A stretch of DNA of 64,000 nt from Paenibacillus silvestris (GCF_009882985.1 NZ_WTUZ01000015.1:77117-141116), one strand, 5' to 3'; counted from the stretch's first letter, positions 6,939-16,478 are shown. Notes: generated by a model not told the origin, from the sequence alone. Made by a program: numbers and translations.

Positions 6939-9365
6939 GTGCATCATCTGCATGGTACATACGATATGGTTCTAGTTGCATTTTCCTATGTGGTTGCTGT
7001 CGTAGCATCCTATACAGTCCTCGATTTAGTAGGAAGAATCAGCACTTCCAAAGGAGTATCTCGCTGGTCTTGGCTCCTTTTTGGAGCGATCGCAATGGGT
7101 TTGGGCGTATGGTCCATGCATTTTGTCGGGATGCTTGCATTTTCGCTGAACATTTCTGTTGCCTATAACTTGGTCAATGTCATACTTTCCGTCGTCGTTG
7201 TGATCGCGGCTTCCTTCCTTGCTTTGTATGTGGTTGGACGAAGTCAGTTATCTTGGCGATTATTGCTTACTGGAGGGCTTCTGCTCGCAACGGGCATCTC
7301 GGCTATGCATTACATTGGGATGGCAGCGATGGAAATTAATATTTCCTATAAACCTGTTTATTTCGCACTATCAATTCTTATTGCTCTTGTTGCGTCCATT
7401 GCGGCGTTGTGGTTGGCTTTCTATTTCCGTAAGGGAACAGAGCCAAGTAGAATGTGGAAGAAGCTCGGCAGTGGATTAATCATGGGAGCTGCCGTAGTTG
7501 GCATGCACTATACGGGCATGTATGCTGCACAATTTGAAATGCTGGATACAATAGATCAAACAGGTATGTTTCTGGATCAGAAGCTTTTGGCTTATACGAT
7601 CGCAGGGGGTACGCTGTTCACGTTAGGTTTGTCGCTTTTTGGCATTTATATTTCCAATCGATTGTCACGCAAAGATAACGAAATCCAGGAACATGAGAAA
7701 TGGTATAAATCCTTATTCGAAAATAATCAGGATGGCATCATTTCGATCAATATGGACTATCGCATTATTGGGTTCAATTCCGCTGTAACGGAACTTACAG
7801 GGCTAACCGGTGATTGGTTCCGCAACCAAACGATAGACAACATCTTGCCTTTCATTGTACCGGAGGATCAGGAGCGCACGAGAGAGATGTTCACGAAGTC
7901 CCGAGACGGAGAGATGCAGACTTACCAGACTGCGATTATGCACGAGCATGGACACCGCGTCGAGCTCAGTGTGATTAACGCTCCAGTCATCCTAGATGGG
8001 CAGGTTGTCGGCAGCTATATTATTGCCAAAGACATTACGGAAGAAAAGCAATCCAAAGAGAAGATCCAACACCTTGCCTTTCATGATGAGCTGACAGGAA
8101 TGCCCAATAGACGGATGTTCAATGAAGTGCTGGCGCAAATGATTGATAGCGATGCTAAGCAGTTCGCTGTCATGGTGATGGATCTGGATCGGTTTAAATT
8201 AATTAATGATTCGCTCGGACATACCTATGGAGACCAATTTCTGCAGGAAATGTGTGAACGTATCCGTCGGTGCATGGAGGGTATGAAGGTGACTTTAGCG
8301 CGCATGGGCGGCGATGAGTTCACACTGCTCTGTGACAGCAGCTACGATACGAACCAAGTTGCAAATTTTGCTGAACAAATCATCAAAGCGATTGGTGTGC
8401 CGTATCGTCTTAAAGAGAATGATTTCTACGTCACAGCAAGTATCGGTATTGCGGTATATCCAAATGACGGCGCAGATGCGGTGCAACTGCTCAAGAATGC
8501 AGACACCGCGATGTACGAAGTGAAGAAGAACGGCAAGAACGGGTACCAGTTCTATACGGGCGAATTGAACGCGCAATTACAGGAGAAAATTGAGTTGGAA
8601 GTTGATTTGCGTCAGGCGATCTCGCGCAATCAGCTGTTCTTGAATTATCAGCCGCAGATTCGCGCCGGGGATAGCCAGATGATTGGAGTCGAAGCGCTCG
8701 TGCGTTGGAATCATCCGACGAAGGGCACGATTTCGCCAGGCGTTTTCATTCCCATCGCGGAAGAAACAGGCATTATTTATGAAATGGGCACATGGGTGCT
8801 GAGAGAAGCTTGCCGACAAATGAAAGAATGGCATCGTGGAGGCGGGCCCTTGATTCCTGTTTCCGTCAATTTATCTTCTCAGCAGTTCCACCAGACCAAT
8901 TTGGCAATGTACATTAAAGAAATCCTAGCGGAAACTGAACTTGAGCCGCAATATCTGGAGCTAGAGATTACGGAAAGCATGATGATGGATGCGTCTGTTT
9001 CCAGAAGTATTTTGAATGAATTGACGGAATCTGGCATTCGGATCAGTTTGGATGACTTCGGAACGGGATATAGTTCCTTGAGTTATCTGAAGCTTCTGCC
9101 GATCCACAAGCTCAAAATTGACCGTTCGTTCATCCGCGATATTACGGAGAACAATAATGATAAAGCAATTGTGGCCACGATTATCTCCATGGCCCAGCAT
9201 TTGAATATGGACGTCATTGCGGAAGGCATTGAGACGAAGGAACAGCTGGATATTTTAATGGATAATGACTGTAAGAAGATTCAAGGTTATTATTACAGCA
9301 GGCCACTGCCTGCTCGAGATGTAGAGGAAGCTTTTTTCGCGCCGATGCGAGTGAGTAGAACATAA
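6939..9365 (+). CDS. MHYT-PAS-GGDEF-EAL cyclic-di-GMP signalling protein
   Basis: This 808-residue protein begins with an MHYT sensor of about seven membrane helices (1-235; motifs MHHLHGTY, MHFVG, MHYIG, MHYTG), whose His/Met clusters are thought to sense gases or bind copper. A PAS domain (about 245-370), a GGDEF domain (about 375-535, intact GGDEF near 457) and an EAL domain (about 555-800, EALVRW near 584, DDFGTGYSS near 706) follow. Both catalytic motifs look intact, so it may be bifunctional or act mainly as a phosphodiesterase. The product-inhibition RxxD motif five residues before GGDEF is missing. The start is GTG 6939 after GAGG, and the MHYT signature begins at once. It is monocistronic between two terminators. 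Confidence 0.95.
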   Translation: MHHLHGTYDMVLVAFSYVVAVVASYTVLDLVGRISTSKGVSRWSWLLFGAIAMGLGVWSMHFVGMLAFSLNISVAYNLVNVILSVVVVIAASFLALYVVGRSQLSWRLLLTGGLLLATGISAMHYIGMAAMEINISYKPVYFALSILIALVASIAALWLAFYFRKGTEPSRMWKKLGSGLIMGAAVVGMHYTGMYAAQFEMLDTIDQTGMFLDQKLLAYTIAGGTLFTLGLSLFGIYISNRLSRKDNEIQEHEKWYKSLFENNQDGIISINMDYRIIGFNSAVTELTGLTGDWFRNQTIDNILPFIVPEDQERTREMFTKSRDGEMQTYQTAIMHEHGHRVELSVINAPVILDGQVVGSYIIAKDITEEKQSKEKIQHLAFHDELTGMPNRRMFNEVLAQMIDSDAKQFAVMVMDLDRFKLINDSLGHTYGDQFLQEMCERIRRCMEGMKVTLARMGGDEFTLLCDSSYDTNQVANFAEQIIKAIGVPYRLKENDFYVTASIGIAVYPNDGADAVQLLKNADTAMYEVKKNGKNGYQFYTGELNAQLQEKIELEVDLRQAISRNQLFLNYQPQIRAGDSQMIGVEALVRWNHPTKGTISPGVFIPIAEETGIIYEMGTWVLREACRQMKEWHRGGGPLIPVSVNLSSQQFHQTNLAMYIKEILAETELEPQYLELEITESMMMDASVSRSILNELTESGIRISLDDFGTGYSSLSYLKLLPIHKLKIDRSFIRDITENNNDKAIVATIISMAQHLNMDVIAEGIETKEQLDILMDNDCKKIQGYYYSRPLPARDVEEAFFAPMRVSRT

Positions 9366-9389
9366 AGATGCCAAATCAGTAATTAGAAG

Positions 9390-9423
9390 CCCGATTAGCT
9401 CAGTAGAGCTGGTCGGGTTTTTT
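9390..9423 (+). terminator. Intrinsic terminator
   Basis: A 12-bp stem (9390-9401 with 9406-9417, two G-T pairs) with loop AGTA is followed by T6. It separates the GGDEF-EAL gene from the germination operon. Confidence 0.9.
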
Positions 9424-9504
9424 ACTACTAGTATAAGAAATTCTTTCCAAACGAATAATACCAAGATGATTACTAATAAGGTTGAAAGGTGGGGAACGGA
9501 ATTG

Positions 9505-10968
9505 ATGGAAAGTGAATCCCTTTCAAACAGTGTTCAATCGATTATGGATGTCATCGGGCACAATCATGATGTCGTTTTGCGAGAAATTATACTTGGAAGT
9601 ACAGGGCGGAAAGCGGCAATTATCTATGTTACTACCATCGGGAGTTCGGAAGTTATTAATAAAAGCGTGCTGCAACCACTGATGCAGATGGTAGCTGCAA
9701 GCGACGATTCTTTATCGGATCAATTCAAGAAAAGAGTGCTGGGCACCACGATTGTACTTTCCGAACTAATCGAAACCGACTCAGTGGCAGCGTGCATTCG
9801 CAATATTTTATCAGGTAATACCGTACTCATTATTGATCAAATTAGCAGTTATATCATCCTTAGTACGGCACATCAAGAAGGAAGAAGCATTCAAGAACCG
9901 AAGTCCGAATCCGTGGTACGGGGCTCACGCGAAGGTTTTGTTGAGAATGTTTCAACGAATATTTCTCTAATCCGACAACGGATTAAGGATCCCTCTTTCA
10001 CGATGCTCCAATATCACGTTGGCAAGCGTACGGAAAGAGAGCTAATTATCGCTTTCATTAAGGATATTGCCAACAATCAGATGGTGGAAGAAGTCTGTCG
10101 CAGGATCGAAACGATCGATATTGACGATGCGGCAGAGTCGGGGTTTATTGAACAATTTATTGAAGATAATACGTTCTCGCCCTTCCCTCAAATCATGAAT
10201 ACGGAACGTCCGGATCGAGTTGTCGCAGCGTTGATGGATGGCAAAGTAGCTATCCTCTTGGACGGCACGCCGTTTGTCCTTATCGTGCCAGTAACATTAC
10301 CGATGATGCTTTACTCTCCGGAAGACAGTAACGAACGCTGGATCTATTCAAGTATAATCCGCATTATGCGGTATATACTCGTCGTTGTTTCACTCTATTT
10401 GCCATCACTTTATATTGCATTTATATCTTTTCATCAGGGACTAATTCCTACCAAATTGGCCATATCGATCACTTCCAGCAGGGAAGGTGTTCCCTTTCCC
10501 ACCTATGTAGAGGCCATGATGATGGAAATAACCATTGAAATATTGCGTGAAGCCGCTATTCGGCTTCCCAAGCCAATCGGACAAGCAATCGGCATGGTCG
10601 GTGGTCTAGTCATTGGGCAATCGGCGGTACAGGCAGGTATTGTGAGCCCGATCATGGTCATTGTCGTGGCTGTGACGGCAATCGCATCCTACACGATACC
10701 GATTTATTCAGCGGGAATTGCCATGCGGTTACTAAGGTTCTTTATGATGCTTGCAGCCGCATTACTAGGCTTATACGGGATTATTATGGTTACGCTGCTG
10801 CTCCTGTCCCATATGATGAAGTTAAAAAGCTTTGGGACCAACTATGCAGGCGTCTACGTGCACTATCATCCGTCAGATTGGAAGGATTCGATTATTAAAT
10901 ATCCCTTGAAATGGATAAAAGAGCGACCGAAATTGTTAGATCCCAAAGATAAGAAGCGAGCGAAATAA
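9505..10968 (+). CDS. Spore germination receptor subunit A (GerA/GerKA family)
   Basis: This is the A subunit of a nutrient germinant receptor in the spore inner membrane. It has an N-terminal soluble region (about 1-250, with the family pattern EREIIL/GSTGRKAAIIYV and DNTFSPFPQIMNTERPD before the membrane part), then about five membrane helices (SLYLPSLYIAFISFHQGLIPTKL, IGQAIGMVGGLVIGQSAVQAGIVSPIM) and a basic C-terminal tail. I prefer ATG 9505, which follows a GGTGGGGAAC stretch; ATG 9466 lacks a binding site and would add 13 residues. A sigma-G-like promoter (GTATA, 17 bases, GAATAATA) may lie at about 9430-9460. The gene is the first of a gerA-B-C operon; the germinant cannot be read from sequence. 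Confidence 0.93.
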   Translation: MESESLSNSVQSIMDVIGHNHDVVLREIILGSTGRKAAIIYVTTIGSSEVINKSVLQPLMQMVAASDDSLSDQFKKRVLGTTIVLSELIETDSVAACIRNILSGNTVLIIDQISSYIILSTAHQEGRSIQEPKSESVVRGSREGFVENVSTNISLIRQRIKDPSFTMLQYHVGKRTERELIIAFIKDIANNQMVEEVCRRIETIDIDDAAESGFIEQFIEDNTFSPFPQIMNTERPDRVVAALMDGKVAILLDGTPFVLIVPVTLPMMLYSPEDSNERWIYSSIIRIMRYILVVVSLYLPSLYIAFISFHQGLIPTKLAISITSSREGVPFPTYVEAMMMEITIEILREAAIRLPKPIGQAIGMVGGLVIGQSAVQAGIVSPIMVIVVAVTAIASYTIPIYSAGIAMRLLRFFMMLAAALLGLYGIIMVTLLLLSHMMKLKSFGTNYAGVYVHYHPSDWKDSIIKYPLKWIKERPKLLDPKDKKRAK

Positions 10969-11001
10969 TGAAAACTAGAGAGGGGTGGTGGTGGTGGAAA
11001 C

Positions 11002-12099
11002 ATGAAGATTATGCGAAGTGATCAGATCTCGATTTCGCAATTAACGGTCTTAAACACATCCATGATTCTCGGGTTGTCCATCCTCACGCTGCCTAGGGCC
11101 ACTTCTGAAAAGATCGGTACTCCTGACGTATGGATGAGCATCATCATAGCGGGATTAATCTCTGTGCTGTTGGCTGTTGTTTGTGCGAAGGTAAGCCGGC
11201 GATTTCCCGGAGAAACCCTCTTTGATTACAATAACCAGATTGTCGGCAAAGCGATAGGAATGGCTTTTAGTGTCGTATTTTGCGTGTACTACATATTGAT
11301 GGCTGCTTTCGAAGTGCGTATGCAAGCTGAAGTTATCAGACAGTTCCTGTTGGACCAAACACCAATTGAAGTGACAATGATCGTTTTTTTAATTGTTGCC
11401 GGTTATTTACTCTTGGGACAAATCAATCCGATAGCCCGGTTAATGGAGTTTTTATTGCCGATAACCTATATAAGCATACTGTTCGTCATGCTGCTCAGCA
11501 TCCAGGACTTCGATATTAATAAGTTGCGTCCTGTTCTTAGCGAAGGGATACGTCCTGTTTTCAGCGGTCTTCTCTCGACGGCACTTTCGTATTCGGGTTT
11601 TGAATGTATTATGGTGTTCTCCGCTTTCGTGGATAAACCGAAAAAAATGGTGCTTTCAGCCATCATTGGCGTTGCCTTGATCATCGTCCTATATACGATT
11701 AATGCGGTTATTGTTATTGATGTATTGGGCGTTTCAGAAGCCAGCACATTAACCTGGCCAACCTTGGAATTAATTAAAAACGTGGAGATGGCCGGATTTT
11801 TCTTGGAGAATTTTGAAGTTATTTTCATTGCCGTCTGGCTCGTTGAGATCTTTACCACATACATCGTTTCGCATTACATAGCAAGTCTTGGCATTAGCAA
11901 AATGTTTGGCATCAATATTAACTACGTGCATATCGGCTTATTGGTCGTTATTTATTTCGTTGGCATTTATCCAAGTGATTTGAACGGCAGCATCAAACTC
12001 GGAGAACTTATTGGCAACCTATCCTTATTCACGGCGGGCATCATGCCGATCTTATTGCTGCTCATTGCTACGCTTAGAAAAAGGGGTCGTATACCGTGA
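11002..12099 (+). CDS. Spore germination receptor subunit B (GerAB/GerKB family)
   Basis: This 365-residue integral membrane protein of the APC-transporter fold has about ten hydrophobic segments and opens with the family signature ISISQLTVLNTSMILG. It is the putative ligand-binding subunit of the receptor. It follows the A subunit by 33 bases, with a purine-rich binding site (GAGGGGTGG) before ATG 11002. Its stop codon overlaps the GTG of the C subunit by four bases (GTGA), so translation is coupled. Confidence 0.93.
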   Translation: MKIMRSDQISISQLTVLNTSMILGLSILTLPRATSEKIGTPDVWMSIIIAGLISVLLAVVCAKVSRRFPGETLFDYNNQIVGKAIGMAFSVVFCVYYILMAAFEVRMQAEVIRQFLLDQTPIEVTMIVFLIVAGYLLLGQINPIARLMEFLLPITYISILFVMLLSIQDFDINKLRPVLSEGIRPVFSGLLSTALSYSGFECIMVFSAFVDKPKKMVLSAIIGVALIIVLYTINAVIVIDVLGVSEASTLTWPTLELIKNVEMAGFFLENFEVIFIAVWLVEIFTTYIVSHYIASLGISKMFGININYVHIGLLVVIYFVGIYPSDLNGSIKLGELIGNLSLFTAGIMPILLLLIATLRKRGRIP

Positions 12100-13277
12100 A
12101 ACAACGTACAAGACGGACTGCCTTCTTCCTCTTCTTCCTGTCATTCCTTGTACTTCCTGGCTGCTGGGATAAACGGGAAATTGAACAAATCGGCATGGTC
12201 GCTGGAATTGCGCTGGATCAAGGGGATGATACCTCTAACCACCGGATAGAAATGACGCAGCAGTTCGTCAATACGACAGTCGGATCGAAGGAAGGCGTAA
12301 CAAAAGGATACTTTAACCTTACCGACGGGGGCTCCAATATATTTGAAATCATTAGAAGAACGTCAACACGAACAGACCGTTCTCCTTATTATACGCATTT
12401 GAAGGTCATCATCTTAAGCGATAAAATCACATCCTCGGCTCATTTGTTGGATTTAATGAACTTTTTCCAGCGGGACCATGAGATGAGACGTACCGTGCGT
12501 GTGTACTTTTCCAAAGGGCCTGCGATCACCATTCTCGAAAAAAAGACAGAAAATAATGAGGTTCCTTCCTTTAATATTTTTTATAAATCCCGAAATCATT
12601 ACAAGACGTTAGAGATGCCTCGTCAAGTAACCTTGGGGGAGATGTCTGTCAATCTTTCTAATCAACAAAGCTTCCTCGTTCAAGTTATTGATCTTTCGAA
12701 CGGGTCTGAGATGCATGGAGCGGCTATTGTTTCGGGAAAAAAGAAGCGGTTAGTCGGCTGGTTGACGAAAGAAGAGGTTTCAGGGGTCAACTTTATTTTG
12801 GGGACTAAGCATGGAAGCAGAGGAGGAGTGCTCACGGTCACAGATAAGAAAACGAAGAAAGATCTTATTTATGAAGTTAATCATATAGCTACAAAGATCA
12901 AACCGCAGGTGGATGGTGGACAGATTACCTTTCATGTTTCCATTGACACGGAGGGTCGCCTTGGTGAGGATTGGACTGTAAACGATGCACTTGATGAGGA
13001 CTTTATTAAAAAGACGGACGAACTTGTAGCAGATGAAATAAAACGCATTGCGGAACAAGGTATTGCGAAAATAAAGGACACTTATAAAGTGGACGTTGCC
13101 GGCTTTGGTGAAGATTTCAGAATCAAGAACTACCAGGAATGGAAGAAAGTAAAGGATGACTGGGATGAAGCATTCAGTCGTTCGAACGTAGAAATAGATG
13201 CGAAAGTGCACATTCGAGAGTTTGGTTCTAAGGGAAGGAAAGTCCCCAAAACACCTGAGAGTAAAGATAAGAAATAG
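12096..13277 (+). CDS. Spore germination lipoprotein subunit C (Ger(x)C family)
   Basis: This 393-residue lipoprotein has a basic N-terminus, a hydrophobic stretch and lipobox LPGC (Cys23), followed at once by the family signature CWDKREIEQIG. The C-terminal half carries the conserved Ger(x)C domain (about 210-375). It completes the A-B-C receptor. The GTG start overlaps the subunit B stop. The product ends in a Lys-rich tail, and a terminator follows the operon. Confidence 0.95.
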   Translation: MKQRTRRTAFFLFFLSFLVLPGCWDKREIEQIGMVAGIALDQGDDTSNHRIEMTQQFVNTTVGSKEGVTKGYFNLTDGGSNIFEIIRRTSTRTDRSPYYTHLKVIILSDKITSSAHLLDLMNFFQRDHEMRRTVRVYFSKGPAITILEKKTENNEVPSFNIFYKSRNHYKTLEMPRQVTLGEMSVNLSNQQSFLVQVIDLSNGSEMHGAAIVSGKKKRLVGWLTKEEVSGVNFILGTKHGSRGGVLTVTDKKTKKDLIYEVNHIATKIKPQVDGGQITFHVSIDTEGRLGEDWTVNDALDEDFIKKTDELVADEIKRIAEQGIAKIKDTYKVDVAGFGEDFRIKNYQEWKKVKDDWDEAFSRSNVEIDAKVHIREFGSKGRKVPKTPESKDKK

Positions 13278-13294
13278 GGATGGAATCTGAAAAA

Positions 13295-13337
13295 GTCTGC
13301 GCCAAGCCAGCACTTAGCGGCTTTGCGCAGGCTTTTA
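13295..13337 (+). terminator. Intrinsic terminator of the germination operon
   Basis: GTCTGCGCCAAGCC pairs with GGCTTTGCGCAGGC over about 13 bp with a ten-base loop, then TTTTAT. Confidence 0.85.
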
Positions 13338-13481
13338 TCATTTATTTGATTAATTCGATATCTATTGATTTTCTAGGGAGCCCTTTGCACTAAGCGGGGT
13401 AAACTGATCCGTCTGGGAGGTTTTAGGCTCTCTTTGGCGAATAAAAATGAGGGGAATGCTCAAGACTACCGGAGGTGGATG

Positions 13482-14498
13482 ATGAAAGCGCTATTTATTG
13501 GAGGAACGGGAACAATTAGTTCAGCAATTACGAAGCAGCTGTTAGAAAGTGGGTGCGAGCTTTATCTGCTGAATAGAGGCACAAGAAATGAATCTTTACC
13601 GGCTGGGGCTAAATTGCTCACAGCGGACATTCGGGATGAAGAACATGTTGCTAGTCTAATTGAACACTTGGAGTTCGATGTCGTTGCAGATTTCATCGCA
13701 TTTGAACCGGCACAGCTGGAGAGAGATTACCGCTTATTTCAAGGTAAAACGAAGCAATTTATGTTCATAAGCTCAGCATCTGCGTACCAAACGCCGCTGT
13801 CTGATTATAGAATTACGGAAGGAACGCCTCTATCCAACCCATATTGGGAGTATTCGAGGAACAAAATTGCTTGTGAGGATTATTTGCTCAAACAATACCG
13901 CGATCAAGGCTTTCCCATTACGATCGTAAGACCGAGTCACACCTATGATGAACGCTCCATTCCACTTGGTGTACATGGCAGTAAAGGCAGTTGGCAGGTT
14001 GCCAAACGTATGCTTGAGAACAAACCGGTGATCATTCACGGGGATGGGACTTCACTGTGGACAATGACGCATAATAGCGATTTTGCTAAAGGTTTCATTG
14101 GTCTTATGGGCAATATTCATGCCATTGGGGAGTCCGTACATATCACTTCCGACGAGACACTTACTTGGAATCAAATATATGAAACCATTGCTGATGCGCT
14201 TGGGGTCAAGCTGCAGGCCGTCCATGTTTCATCTGAATTTTTGGATGCGAGCAGTACGGAGAATTACAGAGGCGGCTTGCTCGGAGATAAGGCGAATTCC
14301 GTTGTTTTTGACAATGCGAAGCTGAAGCGTCTTGTTCCGGAGTTCGTTGCGACCACGCGTTTTGATCAAGGGATTAAATCGACAGTAGCTAATATTTTAG
14401 CTAAGCCTGAGCTGCAAAGAGAAGATCAGGAGTTCGATCAATGGTGCGATAAGGTGATTCAGGTCTTAGAGGCGGCTGTACGGGCAATTCGCGAATAG
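13482..14498 (+). CDS. NAD-dependent epimerase/dehydratase (extended SDR)
   Basis: I start at ATG 13482 because GGAGG lies 6 bases upstream and the product begins with the Rossmann strand (MKALFIGGTGTISSAI, glycine motif at 7-11); a TTG at 13434 would add 16 unlikely residues. The active-site pattern is S-S-A-S near residue 96 and Y124-S-R-N-K128. The protein is 338 residues long, with overall resemblance to atypical, CSP41-like SDRs that act on or bind sugar nucleotides or RNA; the substrate is unknown. It heads a probable three-gene operon with the DUF4180 and VOC genes (gaps of 18 and 27 bases). Confidence 0.85.
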   Translation: MKALFIGGTGTISSAITKQLLESGCELYLLNRGTRNESLPAGAKLLTADIRDEEHVASLIEHLEFDVVADFIAFEPAQLERDYRLFQGKTKQFMFISSASAYQTPLSDYRITEGTPLSNPYWEYSRNKIACEDYLLKQYRDQGFPITIVRPSHTYDERSIPLGVHGSKGSWQVAKRMLENKPVIIHGDGTSLWTMTHNSDFAKGFIGLMGNIHAIGESVHITSDETLTWNQIYETIADALGVKLQAVHVSSEFLDASSTENYRGGLLGDKANSVVFDNAKLKRLVPEFVATTRFDQGIKSTVANILAKPELQREDQEFDQWCDKVIQVLEAAVRAIRE

Positions 14499-14516
14499 GT
14501 TCGAAGGAGATAGCCA

Positions 14517-14885
14517 ATGAATATAACAGTTGATATTAGAAATAACTCCAGAGTGGCTATTGTGGAAAGTGAGAACATCCTCATAAGCGATGTACAGGAG
14601 GCTTTGGACTTGATGGCATCTGTACAATATCTGGAGGAATGCCATAAGATCTTGCTGGACAAGGCCAATATCACAGAAGACTTTTTCGAGTTGAAGACCC
14701 GCCTTGCAGGTGAGATTCTGCAGAAATTTATGAATTATAAGGTTAAAGTCGCGATCGTTGGGGATTTTGACGTGTATAACAGTAAAAGTTTGAGGGATTT
14801 TATCTATGAATGCAATCAAGGCAATTCGGTATTTTTCCTGAAAGACAGAGGGGCAGCACTAGATGCCCTGCATAACGTCGATTAA
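14517..14885 (+). CDS. DUF4180 domain-containing protein
   Basis: This 122-residue soluble alpha/beta protein matches the DUF4180 pattern: an N-terminal strand with R-V-A-I-V, then DVQEALDLMASVQY, the acidic DFFELKTRLAGEILQKF helix (about 57-72), VKVAIVGDFDVYNSKSLRDFIYE and a short C-terminal helix. Its biochemical function is unknown. A strong GAAGGAG precedes the ATG. Its position in the SDR-VOC operon hints at a role in small-molecule metabolism or stress, but that is only inference. Confidence 0.88.
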   Translation: MNITVDIRNNSRVAIVESENILISDVQEALDLMASVQYLEECHKILLDKANITEDFFELKTRLAGEILQKFMNYKVKVAIVGDFDVYNSKSLRDFIYECNQGNSVFFLKDRGAALDALHNVD

Positions 14886-14912
14886 TGCGTCGACAGAAAT
14901 AGAGGGACCTGA

Positions 14913-15281
14913 ATGAGCAAGATTTTACGTTTTGAAATGCAAGTGCCTGATCCAGAGAAAGTGATCGAATTTTATTCGAATGCCTTCGGATGGAAGTTTT
15001 CAAAATTTCCAGGGCCGCAGGATTACTGGTTTATTCAAACGGGTGAATCGGATGAGAAAGGCATTGATGGCGGTTTAATGAAATCGCCCGATGGCGCGGC
15101 TAGAACAGTGAATTCGATCGAGGTGCCCTCCATCGATGATTACTTAGCTGCCATTTCTGCCAATGGCGGAACGATCGTGGTTCCCAAAATGGCCATGCCA
15201 GGAATGGGCTATCTTGCTTATTTTACGGATCCAAGCGGCATGATCCTTGGGGTTTCGCAAGCGGACCCGAACGCACGGTAA
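14913..15281 (+). CDS. VOC family (glyoxalase/dioxygenase-fold) protein
   Basis: This 122-residue protein has the two beta-alpha-beta-beta-beta modules of the vicinal oxygen chelate fold: FEMQVPDPEKVIEFYSNAFGWKF at the start and YLAAISANGGTIVVPKMAMPGMGYLAYFTDPSGMILGV at the end. The usual C-terminal metal-ligand Glu position is occupied by residues around ILGV, so catalysis is uncertain. It is the last gene of the SDR operon and is followed by a terminator. Confidence 0.88.
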   Translation: MSKILRFEMQVPDPEKVIEFYSNAFGWKFSKFPGPQDYWFIQTGESDEKGIDGGLMKSPDGAARTVNSIEVPSIDDYLAAISANGGTIVVPKMAMPGMGYLAYFTDPSGMILGVSQADPNAR

Positions 15282-15299
15282 ACGAAAACGAAACGAAAA

Positions 15300-15345
15300 G
15301 AAAAGGCACCCATTCCTCCATTTTGGAAGGACCGGTGCCTTTTTC
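15300..15345 (+). terminator. Intrinsic terminator
   Basis: AAAAGGCACC (15301-15310) pairs with GGTGCCTTTT. An inner TCC/GGA stem is possible, and T5 follows. Confidence 0.85.
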
Positions 15346-15449
15346 ATTATATAAGAATGGGGGTAGCCGGAGGCACTTTATTGATGCTCCAGGGTGAAAT
15401 AACAGTATTTTCTACAGGTAAAAATGGCGCTAATAGTAGCTTATGTGGA

Positions 15450-15472
15450 TTAACTGGAGTTCCTCCAGTTAA
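15450..15472. repeat. Perfect short palindrome in gene-free stretch 15346-15632
   Basis: TTAACTGGAG and CTCCAGTTAA form a perfect 10-bp stem around TTC. The surrounding 290 bases hold small open frames on both strands (15357-15545 plus; the minus strand is also open) but no ribosome-binding site and no recognisable protein. The hairpin lacks a T-run. Nothing else was identified in the stretch. Confidence 0.6.
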
Positions 15473-15632
15473 TTCAGCCACAGCTGCCCCTTTTATGAGG
15501 AAACCAGGGGGAATAGCAGGAGTAATTCCATCTAAACCTATATAACTAGCTCATTTGAGCAAATTTACTGTATTATTTCCATGTAAAATGTACTACTCGG
15601 GGAACAGCGCACCGCAATGCCACAAAGGCAGC

Positions 15633-16478
15633 TTAGAAATCAAAGTTGTCCGGATCAGGTCCTACGCGTCTGTTCTCGTTCAATGCATCGATACGAGCCA
15701 TCTCTTCATCGGTCAACGAGAAGTCAAAGACGTTGGCGTTATCGATAATGCGCTGCTCTTTGATTGACTTCGGTATCGTCACAATGCCGCGCTGCAGATC
15801 CCAACGGAGAATGACTTGAGCAACCGATTTGCTGTGGTTAGTGGCGATGTCATTGAGAACAGGATGATCGAATAGCTGGCCCTGCATAAGCGGAGACCAT
15901 GCTTCTAGCTGAATGCCATGCTCTTGGGAAAAGCTAAGCAGTTCTTGCTGTGACAGAAGCGGGTGAAGCTCAACTTGGTTCACCATTGGCTTGATTTCTG
16001 CATCCTTCATCACATCTTCTAGCTGGTGAATTTGGAAGTTGCTGACGCCGATGGCTTTCACGCGGCCTTCTTTGTACAGAGTTTCCAGAGCGCGCCAAGC
16101 TTCTTTATATTTCCCTTTGACCGGCCAATGAATGAGGTACAGGTCTAGGTACTCCAGCCCCAGCTTGGATAGGCTTGCTTCATAAGCAGCAATTGTCGAC
16201 TCATAGCCGAGATCGGCATTCCATACCTTAGAGGTTACGAACAATTCCTCTCTAGCAAGTCCTGTTTCAGCAAGTGCCTCGGAAATGGCTTGTCCAACGC
16301 CTGTCTCGTTGCCATAAATAGCTGCTGTATCAATGCTGCGGTAGCCATTTCGAATGGCTGCTTTGACGGAACTAACTACCTCAGAACCGTCTTCTACTTT
16401 AAAAACACCTAACCCGAACCAAGGCATTTGGACGCCGTTATGCAGGTTAGTTGTGGATTGTAAATGGTTGATCGTCAT
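15633..16478 (-). CDS. Aldo/keto reductase (YvgN/YtbE-like)
   Basis: I start at 16478 (MTINHLQST) because GAGGAGG lies just upstream; the open frame extends 32 codons further without support. This gives 281 residues, typical of prokaryotic AKR5-type enzymes. The catalytic tetrad is visible: Asp50 and Tyr55 (SIDTAAIYGNE), Lys84 (VTSKVW) and His117 (YLIHWPVKG). The NADPH-binding C-terminus IPKSIKEQRIIDN is present. The enzyme reduces aldehydes or methylglyoxal-type carbonyls in the cytoplasm. It lies downstream of the sigma-54 activator on the same strand, but with a 184-base gap containing a CGTACT-TTTT-AGTACG palindrome that may be its operator. Confidence 0.93.
   Translation of the reverse strand: MTINHLQSTTNLHNGVQMPWFGLGVFKVEDGSEVVSSVKAAIRNGYRSIDTAAIYGNETGVGQAISEALAETGLAREELFVTSKVWNADLGYESTIAAYEASLSKLGLEYLDLYLIHWPVKGKYKEAWRALETLYKEGRVKAIGVSNFQIHQLEDVMKDAEIKPMVNQVELHPLLSQQELLSFSQEHGIQLEAWSPLMQGQLFDHPVLNDIATNHSKSVAQVILRWDLQRGIVTIPKSIKEQRIIDNANVFDFSLTDEEMARIDALNENRRVGPDPDNFDF

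Noticed and set aside
13376..13432. Hairpin GGGAGCC/GGCTCTC before the SDR gene as a riboswitch
   Set aside because: Only a 7-bp stem closes a long unstructured loop; no consensus or terminator is present.
15357..15545. 62-codon plus-strand open frame with Gly/Pro-rich product
   Set aside because: There is no binding site, it begins right after a terminator, and the opposite strand is equally open.
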